Positions 32,229 to 42,447 are shown, numbered from the stretch's first letter. The stretch: 64,000 bases of DNA from Nostoc indistinguendum CM1-VF10 (GCA_019359215.1 JAHHHS010000006.1:101582-165581); one strand, 5' to 3'. Notes: generated by a model not told the origin, from the sequence alone. Made by a program: numbers and translations.

Positions 32229-33452
32229 ATGAAGATATTGGTGCTGAATGCCGGATCGAGCAGCCAAAAGAGTTGTCTGTATGAGATTGCAGATAATGCT
32301 CTCCCCACCCAAGCAGCCCAACCCATTTGGGAAGGGAAAATCAACTGGGCTCAAGATCGGGGCGTGGCAGAAATTGATGTGAAAACTGGTATGGGTGCAA
32401 CACTGCAAAAATCAATTTCTGGTGATTCTCCACAGGCACACCTCTCTTATATACTCAATACACTTAGTGATGGTAATACCAAGGTAATCGATCGGTTGTC
32501 AGAAATCGATGTGGTGGGGCATCGGATAGTACATGGTGGAGAGGATTATCGAGATAGTGTGGTAATTACTGACGATGTTAAAAAGGCGATCGCTCGTCTA
32601 TCTAACCTAGCTCCAGCACATAATCCAGCCGCTTTATCAGGCATAGAAGCAATTGAAAAAATCTTAAAAGATGTTACTCAAGTAGCAGTCTTTGATACTG
32701 GTTTTCATGCCACTCTACCCGATGCCGCAGCAATTTATCCCGGGCCCTATGAGTGGGTAGAACAAGGTATCCGTCGCTATGGGTTTCACGGTATCAGTCA
32801 CCAATATTGTTCTCAACGTGCTGCCCAAATTCTCGGTCAAGATGTTCCCCCTGAGCGGTTAATTATTTGTCATTTGGGTAATGGTTGCTCTTTGGCGGCA
32901 ATTAAAAACGGTCGCAGCATTGATACCACAATGGGATTCACACCCCTAGACGGATTGGTGATGGGTAGTCGTTCTGGTTCAGTTGATCCGGGAATTTTGA
33001 TTTACCTGTTGCAGTACTGCAATTACTCCGTCGAGAGGTTGGATCATATATTAAATAAAGCCTCTGGGTTAAAAGGAATTTCGGGTGTAGCTAGCGATAT
33101 GCGTGAGGTAAGAGAAGCGATTGCTCAAGGTAATTCCCGCGCTCAACTGGCGTGGGATATCTACATACACCGCCTGCGTTCTGGTATCGGTGCAATGCTT
33201 AGTAGTTTGGGCGGATTAGATACTTTGGTGTTCACAGCAGGCGTAGGTGAACACTCTGCGGAAATTCGTCAAGCCGCCTGTGAAGCCTTTGGTTTTTTAG
33301 GATTGAAACTTGATATTGAGAAAAATCAACAGCAGCCTGTTGATGAGGATATTGCCACACCCGATTCAGCAGTGCGAGTATTAGTTATCCATACTCAAGA
33401 AGATTGGGCGATCGCCGAGCAGTGTTGGCAGTTATTAAAAAAGAGTTATTGA
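32229..33452 (+). CDS. ackA: Acetate kinase
   Basis: 407 residues from ATG 32229 (MKILVLNAGSSSQKSCLYE). Signatures: NAGSSSQK at the N-terminus, RYGFHGISHQY at about residue 180, and TMGFTPLDGLVMGSRSGSVDP at about 236-256. It interconverts acetate plus ATP with acetyl phosphate plus ADP, usually with phosphotransacetylase, which is not nearby. Alternative GTG starts at 32190 and 32211 lie in or before the hairpin; the conserved N-terminus favours 32229. A broken copy of the 3' end of an ackA gene lies at 37989-38081. Confidence 0.96.
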   Translation: MKILVLNAGSSSQKSCLYEIADNALPTQAAQPIWEGKINWAQDRGVAEIDVKTGMGATLQKSISGDSPQAHLSYILNTLSDGNTKVIDRLSEIDVVGHRIVHGGEDYRDSVVITDDVKKAIARLSNLAPAHNPAALSGIEAIEKILKDVTQVAVFDTGFHATLPDAAAIYPGPYEWVEQGIRRYGFHGISHQYCSQRAAQILGQDVPPERLIICHLGNGCSLAAIKNGRSIDTTMGFTPLDGLVMGSRSGSVDPGILIYLLQYCNYSVERLDHILNKASGLKGISGVASDMREVREAIAQGNSRAQLAWDIYIHRLRSGIGAMLSSLGGLDTLVFTAGVGEHSAEIRQAACEAFGFLGLKLDIEKNQQQPVDEDIATPDSAVRVLVIHTQEDWAIAEQCWQLLKKSY

Positions 33453-33479
33453 GCTACAAATAGTTTGACTAGGGCGACA

Positions 33480-34220
33480 TTAACAAAATTCTTTAGGCAA
33501 CAAACCTATCTCACCTACTTGATTGAACTGCTCTTGTAGCCAAGCTGCAAAAAGTTCACTCAAAAGTCGCTGGCGCATGAGATCATCTAACTGCGCTGGA
33601 ATCAACTTTTCCATTCTGAGGATCACCATCGATTCCCCTAAGCGAGTGGGAGGCCAAAGTTGACCAGGTTGGCTAACAGATAGCATCTTTGTCAGCGTTT
33701 GGTGACAATTACTTAGAGAAACTGGGCCGATTAGCCCGCCATTAGACGCATTGGCATCTTGAGAGTACTTGCGGGCGAGTTCAGCAAAATCTGCTTCTTT
33801 TTCTAGGATACGAAAATAGAGTTCTTGGGCAGCCAAATCATTAGTCTGAATTAAAGAAAAAAGCACCTGATCAAACTCCGACTTGCGGCTTCGGAAGTAA
33901 GATTCCAGTTGGTTTCCCCAAGTAGCCTGCTTAAATTTTTCAATTTTTAGCGATCGCCTGACATAGGTTTGTAGTTGTTGTGTTGTCATACCATTGCGCT
34001 TTAGCCAAGTCTGAAGTTCTGTATTTGAATTCAAGTGATTTTTTTGACAAAACTTCTGATAAGCACTCTCTTCTTCCTCAAGCGTATGGGTAAAAGGAGC
34101 GATCGCTTCATCAATAATTAATTCAAATAACAACCGAGGCAGTAATTGATAACTAGCTAGTAAAGGGACGATTTCTTCAGATGTGATAGTGCGGTTCCCG
34201 ACTTGTAAAACTACAGTCAT
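33480..34220 (-). CDS. Parvulin-type peptidylprolyl isomerase (SurA/PpiC-like)
   Basis: 246 residues. An N-terminal helical chaperone-like region (about 1-105) is followed by a parvulin domain (about 110-215) with EADFAELARKYSQDANASNGGLIGPV. There is no signal peptide, so it is probably cytosolic. In cyanobacteria such proteins often sit beside secreted or RTX-type genes, as here beside the haloperoxidase-like and RTX genes; whether they fold those substrates is inference. It converges on ackA with 28 bp between the stops. Confidence 0.85.
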   Translation of the reverse strand: MTVVLQVGNRTITSEEIVPLLASYQLLPRLLFELIIDEAIAPFTHTLEEEESAYQKFCQKNHLNSNTELQTWLKRNGMTTQQLQTYVRRSLKIEKFKQATWGNQLESYFRSRKSEFDQVLFSLIQTNDLAAQELYFRILEKEADFAELARKYSQDANASNGGLIGPVSLSNCHQTLTKMLSVSQPGQLWPPTRLGESMVILRMEKLIPAQLDDLMRQRLLSELFAAWLQEQFNQVGEIGLLPKEFC

Positions 34221-34397
34221 AACTTTGAGAAGGAGTAGGGTAGTAGAGAATAGGGATAGCCATGAATTTTAATCAAAAGGAGAGTAGAAGATCCCCAGTC
34301 TCTACTTTCCATTAGCTTTTGTACCGTGAACTGTCAGACAATTTTGGATTTTGAATCTTCAATCCAAAATCCAAAATCTAAAATTCTGTGAGTATAT

Positions 34398-36053
34398 CTA
34401 AACCGGAGTCAAAAAGTTATTAAACACGGAACTGGCGACATTCCTACCTACTTCTACCCCGTCTATAGTGGCCGCTCCGATATGAACACCACCAAAAATC
34501 CGGCTATCCGCATCCTCTTGGGCTGCCTGCGAAAAGCTGCGGTAATAGCGAGCAACACCAGGTAATTCTTGTGAAGGAATATCAAAACTGATGTTATCAG
34601 TACCGTAGAAAAGTTTCAGAATTTCGGCTGATGCACCACCAAATACAGAATGCCCAGATATGTAGTCGGGGAATGGTGGGGTATCTAGTAACGGCTCCCA
34701 ATTAGGATCGGCAATCGTGTTGGGATTGTTGTCTTGATCCGCATTGCGGATTGCAGTAATTGGGCGCAATTGCTCATAGACATACTTGGTGTCCCAGGCA
34801 ACAATACCCGCATCAGCTTGAGCAATGTTCAGCAACGCAAATAAACGGGCATTCTCCTCCAGAGTATTGTTTTGAGCCAGTGCTACTTCTTGGGCGAGTT
34901 CGTTAAACTGACCTGGTGGCCTGAAAGTATCGCCGCGATCGTAAGCCCAGAATTGGGCAATTTCCGTCTGATCTGCGGTGCGAACAGTGCTGTTTTCAGC
35001 ACCAAGCGCTTTAACTTGATTAAAATCTCTCGTATACTGAGGGCTACCATACTCAGGGGAAGTATCCGGACGGAACAGGACAACACTGTCTATAGCAAAG
35101 GGAGTTACTAGACCCCACTGGGGCAATACTGCTGATGCAAAATTGGTAGTATTATTTGTTGTTTCACCATCGCTGAAAGTTGGCTTCCAATCACCAAAGC
35201 CAGTTCCCGGCGTGTATGGTTGTGGTGGATTACTTGAACCATCATTTTCCCGCTTATCCAGTATTTGCTGGGCAACCCTGTTTCCGATCTCAATGCCGTT
35301 GTTCTTAGCCGTACCATCCGGGATTTCTGCAAGAGACCTTTGCCGTTGTTCATCAAATATAGGTTTTTGATCTTCTCGGAATAAATTGACCAGCGTTCGG
35401 TAGGCTGCTTCAACTGCCGCAGCTTCTTTTGATGCCCCGGCAGCTTCCGATGCGTCGATGTTGACTAAATAAGGCTTGTAACTCCGGTCAATTGCGTTGA
35501 CGGCATCAAAAACTGCCGCCTGAACGATCGCCTGATTACGTGCCGCCAGTGGAGGTGCTGTTCCCGATGCTTGTATGGCATTTAGGAGAATTGAATTCCA
35601 TTGGATCACAACGTCACCTCCAGTAATTAACTGGCTGGCTACATTGTTGGCGGTATTACTTTCAGTAACGTTATTACCTGGCTCTACCTGTCCAATCAGA
35701 TAGTAGAGTCCTGGAGAGACAACACTTGCAGTTCGGAACTCAGATCCGGCAAAATCCACAGTAAATGTTTTAGATTGACCAGGTGCTAAATTAACCGTTT
35801 GACCATTCAAACTGCCCAAAAACTCATCTTTGCCCTTGAGTAAATCGCTTGCACCCCTTGATTGTTCTAGTGTGTTTAGGGAATTGATGTCAAGAACTTT
35901 ATCGGTTGATCCATACAATTTGAGGTTTACAGGCCCATTGAACCCTGTATCGCCTTGATTCTTAACAACAATTTCCAGTTTTCCCTGTTCATCAGGAAAG
36001 ATTGTCGGATTTTCGAGTATTTCAGCAAACTGGATAACGATATCTGAAGCCAT
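34398..36053 (-). CDS. Vanadium-dependent haloperoxidase-like (PAP2 superfamily) protein with N-terminal CARDB-like domain
   Basis: 551 residues from ATG 36053 (MASDIVIQFAEILENPTIF); the longer reading to 36200 adds an unlike basic tail. Residues 1 to about 145 form a CARDB-like adhesion domain (VVKNQGDTGFNGPVNLKLYG). The remainder is a vanadium haloperoxidase fold with the three phosphate/vanadate motifs KYVYEQLRPITAIR, YISGHSVFGGASAE and SRIFGGVHIGAATIDG. Such enzymes oxidise halides with peroxide, or act as phosphatases in the same superfamily. No classical signal peptide is present; secretion with RTX-type partners is possible. It is followed at 34375 by AT-rich repeats and the parvulin gene. 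Confidence 0.85.
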   Translation of the reverse strand: MASDIVIQFAEILENPTIFPDEQGKLEIVVKNQGDTGFNGPVNLKLYGSTDKVLDINSLNTLEQSRGASDLLKGKDEFLGSLNGQTVNLAPGQSKTFTVDFAGSEFRTASVVSPGLYYLIGQVEPGNNVTESNTANNVASQLITGGDVVIQWNSILLNAIQASGTAPPLAARNQAIVQAAVFDAVNAIDRSYKPYLVNIDASEAAGASKEAAAVEAAYRTLVNLFREDQKPIFDEQRQRSLAEIPDGTAKNNGIEIGNRVAQQILDKRENDGSSNPPQPYTPGTGFGDWKPTFSDGETTNNTTNFASAVLPQWGLVTPFAIDSVVLFRPDTSPEYGSPQYTRDFNQVKALGAENSTVRTADQTEIAQFWAYDRGDTFRPPGQFNELAQEVALAQNNTLEENARLFALLNIAQADAGIVAWDTKYVYEQLRPITAIRNADQDNNPNTIADPNWEPLLDTPPFPDYISGHSVFGGASAEILKLFYGTDNISFDIPSQELPGVARYYRSFSQAAQEDADSRIFGGVHIGAATIDGVEVGRNVASSVFNNFLTPV

Positions 36054-36344
36054 AAAGCTTTTGTTCCTTTTTTTTGCAAGTAGGAATAAGGTAGTTTTTT
36101 TGCCTTTTGCTATTAAATGACTACCAAAAAATAAATCATCCAATCTTAATTTGTAGGGTGCATTAATGTTCGCATAGGGTGTTATACGCAAGTAACGCAC
36201 AATCTTAATCTAATCAATCATGGTGCATTCACCGCAGATATAACGCACTCTACAAGTTGGATGTTTTTTTAATTGGAAGCCTTTAAGATGTGCAGTAACC
36301 CTCAGACAATATTTTGGTTAAATACCCTGAGTTTGAATTTCTAA

Positions 36345-37638
36345 TCAAACAAAAATGAATTGATCGCTATTGGAAAGACTTAGATTGGAGAGCGAAATTC
36401 CTTCAACAATACCAATGAGTTCAGACTCAACTTGGCCTGGGGTATGAAATATTCCCGTACCAGATATCGAGCTATCAGGAGATGCACCCAGGAAATAGTC
36501 ACTTGCTGAACCTGCTAGCTGAATTTTATCTACCCCACGGGTAACACGGTCATTAATGAAACCAAAGTCTTTGATCAGAGCGTAGTCTTGAGTACCACTG
36601 GCGTTACTATTGCCATCATTGTATAAAAGTACATAAAAAATAACACTATCAACACCATTTACATCTCTAGCATTTGCTTTTTCAAGTCCAAGAACAAATG
36701 TGTCGTTATTTTTTCCACCGATTAAGACATCTTTTTCGCCAAAGCCAAATCCTTGTTGCAGTTGACCAGAGAATCCTGTATCACTACCAATCAATACATC
36801 GTTGCCGTCACCGCCATTAAGAGAGTCGTAACCCTTCACCAACAAGTAAATCTTTTCCAGTACCACCTTCGAGGGAGTCGTTACCTCGACCACCATAAAT
36901 TTTGTCGTTGCCATTGTTACCAAAGATTGTATCGTCACCACTTACACCGGGGCTGCCCTCTATGTTATCACCGTAAAGTATGTCGTTGCCATCGTCACCA
37001 TTAATTTGATCGTTGTCTGTCCCACCTTCAATATAGTCATTGCCAGAATCACCATAGATTAAGTCTTGACGGTCTTGACCATAGAGTTGATCGTTTCCTT
37101 CACCACCAAAAATGCTGTCATTGCCACTTGCAATCGAGCCTAGATCTGCACTGGGACTAGAGTCTCCAAAAACAACATCTTTACCAGCATCACCCAGGAG
37201 GTAATCGTTTCCACCTCCTCCACTAATGAGGTCATCTCCATTGCGACCTGAGACTATATCATCGACACCTAAACTAGTTATGATGTCATCTCCATCAGCA
37301 CCATTGAGTGTATCCGCATTGGGCGTGCCTATTATTATTTGAGTATCATCCTTATCTACACTCCCTGTTATTTGCTCAACATTGGCACTAAATGTATCCA
37401 ACGATGCACCTCCTGAGGCGATGGAGTCTGTGAAGCCAATGTTTTTAACGCCAGTGGATGACGTAGTTTTTGGTGGGATATACGTACCTTTTTCTAGCTG
37501 TTCTAGTGTTGCTAATCCAGTATTTTCATTTGTAGAAAATACTGGTTCAATTATTTCTGCTTCTGAAGTATCGAATGTGCTTGCTGTCGGGTCTTGGAGT
37601 TCTTCTAATTCTTGTTCTTCTATGCTGAGTATTGCCAT
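36345..37638 (-). pseudogene. RTX (hemolysin-type calcium-binding) repeat protein, frameshifted
   Basis: From ATG 37638 about 270 residues are encoded: an acidic N-terminus, then nonapeptide GGxGxDxL repeats (GGRGNDSLEGGTGKDLL). The frame ends at 36817 in GLRLS. The neighbouring frame continues the pattern (GYDSLNGGDGNDVLIG) to a stop at 36345 with a non-repeat C-terminal domain. One extra base near 36828-36835, in GAAGGGTTACGACT on the minus strand, explains the break. RTX proteins bind calcium and are exported by type I secretion. It lies just upstream of the haloperoxidase-like gene, as expected of a secreted-protein neighbourhood. Confidence 0.85.
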
Positions 37639-37988
37639 TTTTTTGACCTCATTTCGTTAAATAACTTGGATGACACAACTATTTTTGCTCAATTAAGAAA
37701 GAGCTACTTTGGTCTAGCAGTAATGTTGCAGAAAAGAGTGAGCCTTTGAACTAACAAAAGTATTTTTAACTTGATGAACTCTCTATGAAGGTGTGTAAAT
37801 CATGGTTGCACTATATGAAACAGCAACATAGCTATACTCTCTATCGAGTTCAAACTGTGAGTTTTACGCGAAGTTCTAGTTATTGTTACAATTGTTTATA
37901 TAAGCTAGAAAATACTATGCTAAAAATACATTGCTTAAGTAAAATACAATATATTTTATACTCGCTCAAATAGACAGAATTAGGGCTA
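37639..37988. other. Intergenic region upstream of the RTX gene
   Basis: 350 bp, AT-rich, no supported gene. It must carry the RTX-gene promoter on the minus strand. Confidence 0.45.
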
Positions 37989-38081
37989 TCGGATTCCGCA
38001 GTACGGGTATTAGTAATAAATACTCAAAAAAATTGAGCGATCGCTCAATTGATCCTGGAGGCTATTGAAAAAACTTTGTAA
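37989..38081 (+). pseudogene. Acetate kinase 3'-end remnant
   Basis: One frame reads SDSAVRVLVINTQKN, stop, AIAQ...EAIEKTL, stop. The intact ackA ends DSAVRVLVIHTQEDWAIAEQ...LLKKSY. The TGA replaces the Trp codon of the EDW motif. About 93 bp is all that remains of a second acetate kinase gene or a partial duplication. Confidence 0.75.
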
Positions 38082-38241
38082 TATGTAATTTGTAATTAGA
38101 AAGTCTTATTTAGTTTGGGTAACATTGTTTGAATATACAATTCGCTTATATTCTCACACCTCTACATCCTTAGCCTTTTTATGAAAACAATCTTTCACAG
38201 GAAAATCTCTTTTTTAATGCCCATTGACCTGTACCCAATTT

Positions 38242-39198
38242 TCAAGCTAGTAACCAACGCAGAAAACCTTTACCAACTTGCCCTAATAAAAAACTAAAAA
38301 TCCATTGTAATAGCGGGCCAAGTAGTGACAAAAACAGCAAAAACAAGAAATTAGTGGGACTAAGAAAAATACCAGAAGTAACACAAGTTAATCCCCACGC
38401 TAGCCAATTTCGATAGTAAGTACCAATAGAAGTCCATCTCGGAAGTTGATTAACAAGCCAATAGCGAATAGTAGCAAATACAAATGATATTACTAGCCCA
38501 GCGAGTATTGATAATGAAATTGTAAGTGATTGTACTAAAGGTAATTTCCAAGCTAAAAAAGCCCCAGGGAATAGCGAAGCTAGCTCCCAAGCTAGTAGGT
38601 TTAATTTAGTCCGAAGATAGCCTAATATTTGTTCAATAAGCCAATAATGCACATAAACAACATTTAAACACTCAGGATTTTGGATAAAGTTACTTTTGAT
38701 TTTGTGAATGATGTCGCCGTAGAATAAAACATTACTTTGTAAAACAATATCTTGTTCTTTCCAAAAATATAAAGCTGATGTATCTTCTCTATAATAAAAA
38801 TTAAAAGTAAGTCCATATTGTAACTTCGATTTTTTTTGTAATGATTTACTCCATAATAATTTGATAAAATTTACTATAAAAGTATTGTCAAAAATTTTGA
38901 AGTTTTTTTTAGAAATTACTAAATTATTGTATGGTATAGTACTTTTTCTAAAGGAAATGTTATCGCTAAAACAGTTGTAATACCAAAGATAAGCTAATAA
39001 TTTTGGCGGAATATACAGAGAACCGCCTATTTTTCGTGCTGCCTCAATTTGTTTTAAAACTATCTTATTTAGATAAAAACTATACTGTCCTGGCTCAACC
39101 TTAATTTCAAGTTCAATAGGAGTGCCTTGAGGAATTTGTACAAGAAAAGATAGTTGAACATCAACTTGATGGTCTGTGTATATTTTATAAGCGTTCAT
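38242..39198 (-). CDS. Membrane protein of unknown function, third gene of an unknown cluster
   Basis: 318 residues from ATG 39198 (MNAYKIYTDHQVDVQLS). The N-terminal 200 residues are soluble. Three to four hydrophobic segments follow at the C-terminal end (LTISLSILAGLVISFVFA, NWLAWGLTCVTSGIFL, FLFLLFLSLLGPLLQWIF). The start overlaps the upstream gene (39185-40027) by 14 bp, so the two are translationally coupled. Codon use is AT-rich like its partners. I recognise no domain. Confidence 0.7.
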   Translation of the reverse strand: MNAYKIYTDHQVDVQLSFLVQIPQGTPIELEIKVEPGQYSFYLNKIVLKQIEAARKIGGSLYIPPKLLAYLWYYNCFSDNISFRKSTIPYNNLVISKKNFKIFDNTFIVNFIKLLWSKSLQKKSKLQYGLTFNFYYREDTSALYFWKEQDIVLQSNVLFYGDIIHKIKSNFIQNPECLNVVYVHYWLIEQILGYLRTKLNLLAWELASLFPGAFLAWKLPLVQSLTISLSILAGLVISFVFATIRYWLVNQLPRWTSIGTYYRNWLAWGLTCVTSGIFLSPTNFLFLLFLSLLGPLLQWIFSFLLGQVGKGFLRWLLA

Positions 39199-40027
39199 TT
39201 CGGGATAATTTTGCAATACTTTGTACAATACCAATCAGAAAATCTAGTGTTCCACGCCACTGTTTTTCTCCAGCAACTACCCCTTCATTATGAATTTTTA
39301 GGATTAAATCTCTATCCACTTCAGGTAATTGAAATAGGTTTTTATGATAACGGTTGATAATATCTCCATCTAGCTGCATAACAGTTTGAGCATAAATAAC
39401 GTCAATATCTACACTTGTAATTTGACCACCATCAAGTGCAGCTTTAAGTTCAGACATTTTTCGCAAGCTACGAATAAATTTACCATTATTCAAAAGTTCT
39501 TCAATCTCTTGCCACCTTTGTCGCAATTTTTTTTGATTATCTTGTTCATCTGCAATAGGAGTTGGAGCAGGCAATATTGGTCGAGCTAGCTTTATATATA
39601 CCTCATCCGTTGGCACAATATTTGCTTTATGTTCCACCTGATATTTAAGACGCTCTTGATATTGGATTATCCTGGAGTCTGGCTCACTAGCTTCAGTACT
39701 TTTTTCCAGGAGAATATAAAAATATTCTCTTTCAAGTTGCGAGAATAGACTTGTATAACGTTTTCGTAATTCATCAGCTTGAGTTTTTTCTTGTTCTGTT
39801 AAATTTAAATTGTCTGGATTTGGAATTCCTTTGACATCAAAGTAGTCTTTGTCATTTATTGAATAAATCTCTTCATATGCTTGCCAAGCATTAAACTTTG
39901 CGCCAGTAATTTGCTCCACAACCATTGTATTTACTTCTAAAGCTGTAATATCATCGACTAATCCATTTACAGATGAGACTAATTTCCCCAGCAAATCTCT
40001 AGCCTGCTCTTGAATTCTGTTAGACAT
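39185..40027 (-). CDS. Hypothetical soluble protein, second gene of the unknown cluster
   Basis: 280 residues, strongly charged, mostly helical by composition. An N-terminal segment MSNRIQEQARDLLGKLVSSV is followed by probable coiled-coil stretches around residues 75-130 (EKTQADELRKRYTSLFSQLE) and 165-190. It overlaps the membrane-protein gene downstream by 14 bp and lies 99 bp after the 164-residue gene. No known family recognised. Confidence 0.7.
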   Translation of the reverse strand: MSNRIQEQARDLLGKLVSSVNGLVDDITALEVNTMVVEQITGAKFNAWQAYEEIYSINDKDYFDVKGIPNPDNLNLTEQEKTQADELRKRYTSLFSQLEREYFYILLEKSTEASEPDSRIIQYQERLKYQVEHKANIVPTDEVYIKLARPILPAPTPIADEQDNQKKLRQRWQEIEELLNNGKFIRSLRKMSELKAALDGGQITSVDIDVIYAQTVMQLDGDIINRYHKNLFQLPEVDRDLILKIHNEGVVAGEKQWRGTLDFLIGIVQSIAKLSRNERL

Positions 40028-40126
40028 AGTAATAGTTTCCTTTATTTTTCTAAAACAAATTAACCTACAGGTTTAGACAAATTCCTATGCTGTAGGTATT
40101 TTAATGTGACTATTAATAAATAACTA

Positions 40127-40621
40127 CTATGGACGGGATGGCGATTGTTGTGAAGTTTTTCGAGATTTCATAATCTCTATAAAAAATCCATACAACTTCT
40201 GCAAACTTTCTATATTTTTTTGCATAATCTCCCGACTTTCCTTGATTTGACTTAGATGAAATTCCCGGAGCTCTGTATATGGGCCACTACCAACAAACTG
40301 GCTACCAACTTCATTGTTTATATCACCATCAATTAGATTTATTATGGTGTGCATTCGATTACCCGGTTTAGCAATTTGTTGCTCTTGCAGTTGTTCAAAA
40401 GACTCTGGAACCCAAGTTGTAATTTCTAATTTTACAACTTCAACTATTGCTGTTTGAATAGCATCAATAATGTCATCAATATTGAATTTTTCTCCATTAG
40501 TATTCAGTTTCCTAACTTTTCTTTTAAATTCATTACTTGGTTTGCTAAAATGACTATTAGTTTCACCAATCTCGCTAAGAACATTACTTTCCGTGTTTTC
40601 GTTAAGCGTATTATTTACCAT
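40127..40621 (-). CDS. Hypothetical soluble protein, first gene of the unknown cluster
   Basis: 164 residues with a polar, Asn/Glu-rich N-terminal 40 residues. A central region follows (DDIIDAIQTAIVEVVKLEITTW), then a helical C-terminus (HLSQIKESREIMQKNIESLQKL). No signal peptide. It shares strand and spacing with the two genes downstream and is likely the promoter-proximal gene of a three-gene operon. No known family recognised. Confidence 0.65.
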   Translation of the reverse strand: MVNNTLNENTESNVLSEIGETNSHFSKPSNEFKRKVRKLNTNGEKFNIDDIIDAIQTAIVEVVKLEITTWVPESFEQLQEQQIAKPGNRMHTIINLIDGDINNEVGSQFVGSGPYTELREFHLSQIKESREIMQKNIESLQKLYGFFIEIMKSRKTSQQSPSRP

Positions 40622-41122
40622 GACATTTTGAAGGTTACAGATTTAAATATAAACAAATATAACTATATGTTATATCAAAGCTTTCAAAAAATTTACTTAA
40701 TAAAATTAACTAAACTAAAAACAACTTAATAATTCAAAAAATATTTTATAAATAAATGTAAATTTACAATTTTTCAAAGTCAAATTTATCTTAGACAAAG
40801 GACAATACCATTTTAGATTTTGGAGTTACTGCGTTAGGTTTCTTAAGCGGCATGACTCTGAAATAATTCTTGAATTAGCTTTTGGGCGCTTCGTTATCAA
40901 TCGGGATAAATTAGCTCCTACTTGTAGATAAAGTGTCATAAGCATATTTCTGATCAAAGAGAACATAAAAGTATAATTTTATACTAAATGCACAAGCTTA
41001 TTTTAGCCAACCTGTTTTGTATTTGACTTAGCAAAGCGTAGACGTGCAATTGCTAGCAGACTTTTCCCATGCCACTATATATAGAATTATGTGGCTGTGC
41101 TGAAAAAACTAAAAAAAGAGGG
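40622..41122. other. AT-rich intergenic region
   Basis: 500 bp between the divergent unknown cluster and the broken gene at 41123. It should contain the promoter of the cluster on the minus strand. No gene or clear site found. Confidence 0.45.
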
Positions 41123-41914
41123 ATGAATATGTTGTTATCGCGTCAAGCTTTTACTACACCTATAGTAGCTTGTGTATGTATATTAGGAGTTGGCTTGATT
41201 CAATTGCCCCAATTGCAAAAACTAATAAATAGCAAACAATCTGCCTCTTTACAGACTCTAGAGAAAGAAATAAAATCAGAAAATCTCCGTCTTAATTTTC
41301 TCAAAAAAACACCTAGTTTTGGTTATGATAATTTCATTGCAGACTTGGTATATCTCAATTTTTCACAATATTTTGGAGATGATGAAGTTCGAGATAAAAC
41401 AGGTTATAGTTTAAGTCCAGAATATTTTGAAGTCATTCTAGAACGTTACCCACGATTTTTAGCAGCGTATCGGAGTCTTTCTATTAGCACTTCATTGTAT
41501 GCTGCTATGCCAGAACGTGCGATCGCACTATCAGAGAAAGGGCTAAAATCACTATCTCCCTTCGTTCCCGAAAAGTCTTATTACGTATAGCGATATAAAG
41601 GAATTGATGAGTTACTATTTTTAGGCAATTATCAAGCAGCTCAAAAATCTTTTGCAACGGCGGCAAACTAAGCTAGTAACTTTTCAGATGCAGAGAGTCA
41701 GGGTGTAGCTAATAGTTACCGAAAAACTGCTGAATTTTTGAGTCGAAATCCTAGCAGTAAATATGCTCAAATTTCTACCTGGTCAATGGTTTTAAATAAT
41801 CAAGTTGATGAAAGAACTCAAAAACGAGCAATAAGGGAAATAGAAGCTTTGGGAGGAAAAGTAATTACAACTCCTGAAGGTACTCATAAAATTCTATTTC
41901 CACCAAAGGATTAA
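41123..41914 (+). pseudogene. Membrane-anchored hypothetical protein broken by two in-frame stops
   Basis: From ATG 41123 (MNMLLSRQAFTTPIVACV), with AGAGG upstream, one frame covers 264 codons to TAA 41912-41914. TAG at 41588-41590 and a TAA about 27 codons later interrupt it. The frame keeps protein-like sequence across both (RYKGIDELLFLGNYQAAQKS, then NSYRKTAEFLSRNP). The product would have one N-terminal hydrophobic segment and a helical, TPR-like C-terminal part. The first stop fits TGG to TAG. Function unknown. Confidence 0.7.
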
Positions 41915-42007
41915 GTTGTCATTCCTAGCATATTGCTACAAACAAAGAAAATTTTGTGAAATTGCTATCCTCTCCATACTTTACACGCAATATCATTAGG
42001 AGCAATA

Positions 42008-42430
42008 GTGATATCAATACAATTGGCAGAATCTGACTGTAAAATATTAGAGTGTTTTCCTGTTATGTCCCAGCTGCGTCCTCATCTTAAGCAAGCTAAG
42101 TTTATAGAACAAGTTCGATATCAAATGAAAGAAGGATATCAACTTGCATTCTTGGAGCTTGAGGGGCAAGCTGTGGCAGTGGCTGGATTTCGCATTTCTA
42201 CATGTTTAGCATCAGGTAAGTTTTTATATATTGATGACTTAATTGTTGATGAGTTGAAGCGATCACAAGGTTATGGTCAACAGTTATTTCAATGGCTAAT
42301 TGAATATGCAAGAAATCATGACTGTGAACACCTTAGTCTTGATTCTGGTGTTCAGCGATTTGCAGCTCACAGATTTTATCTCATGGAGCGCATGAACATT
42401 ACAAGTCATCACTTTGGAATACAGTTATAA
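42008..42430 (+). CDS. GNAT-family N-acetyltransferase
   Basis: 140 residues. The acetyl-CoA-binding motif A is KRSQGYGQQLFQWLIEYA at about residues 92-109, after the beta strand FLYIDDLIVDE. The C-terminal part (GVQRFAAHRFYLMERMN) fits motif B. It is 18 bp upstream of the class IV aminotransferase gene. The acceptor substrate is not predictable. Confidence 0.85.
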   Translation: MISIQLAESDCKILECFPVMSQLRPHLKQAKFIEQVRYQMKEGYQLAFLELEGQAVAVAGFRISTCLASGKFLYIDDLIVDELKRSQGYGQQLFQWLIEYARNHDCEHLSLDSGVQRFAAHRFYLMERMNITSHHFGIQL

Positions 42431-42447
42431 CAACAGGCAATCTGGTT

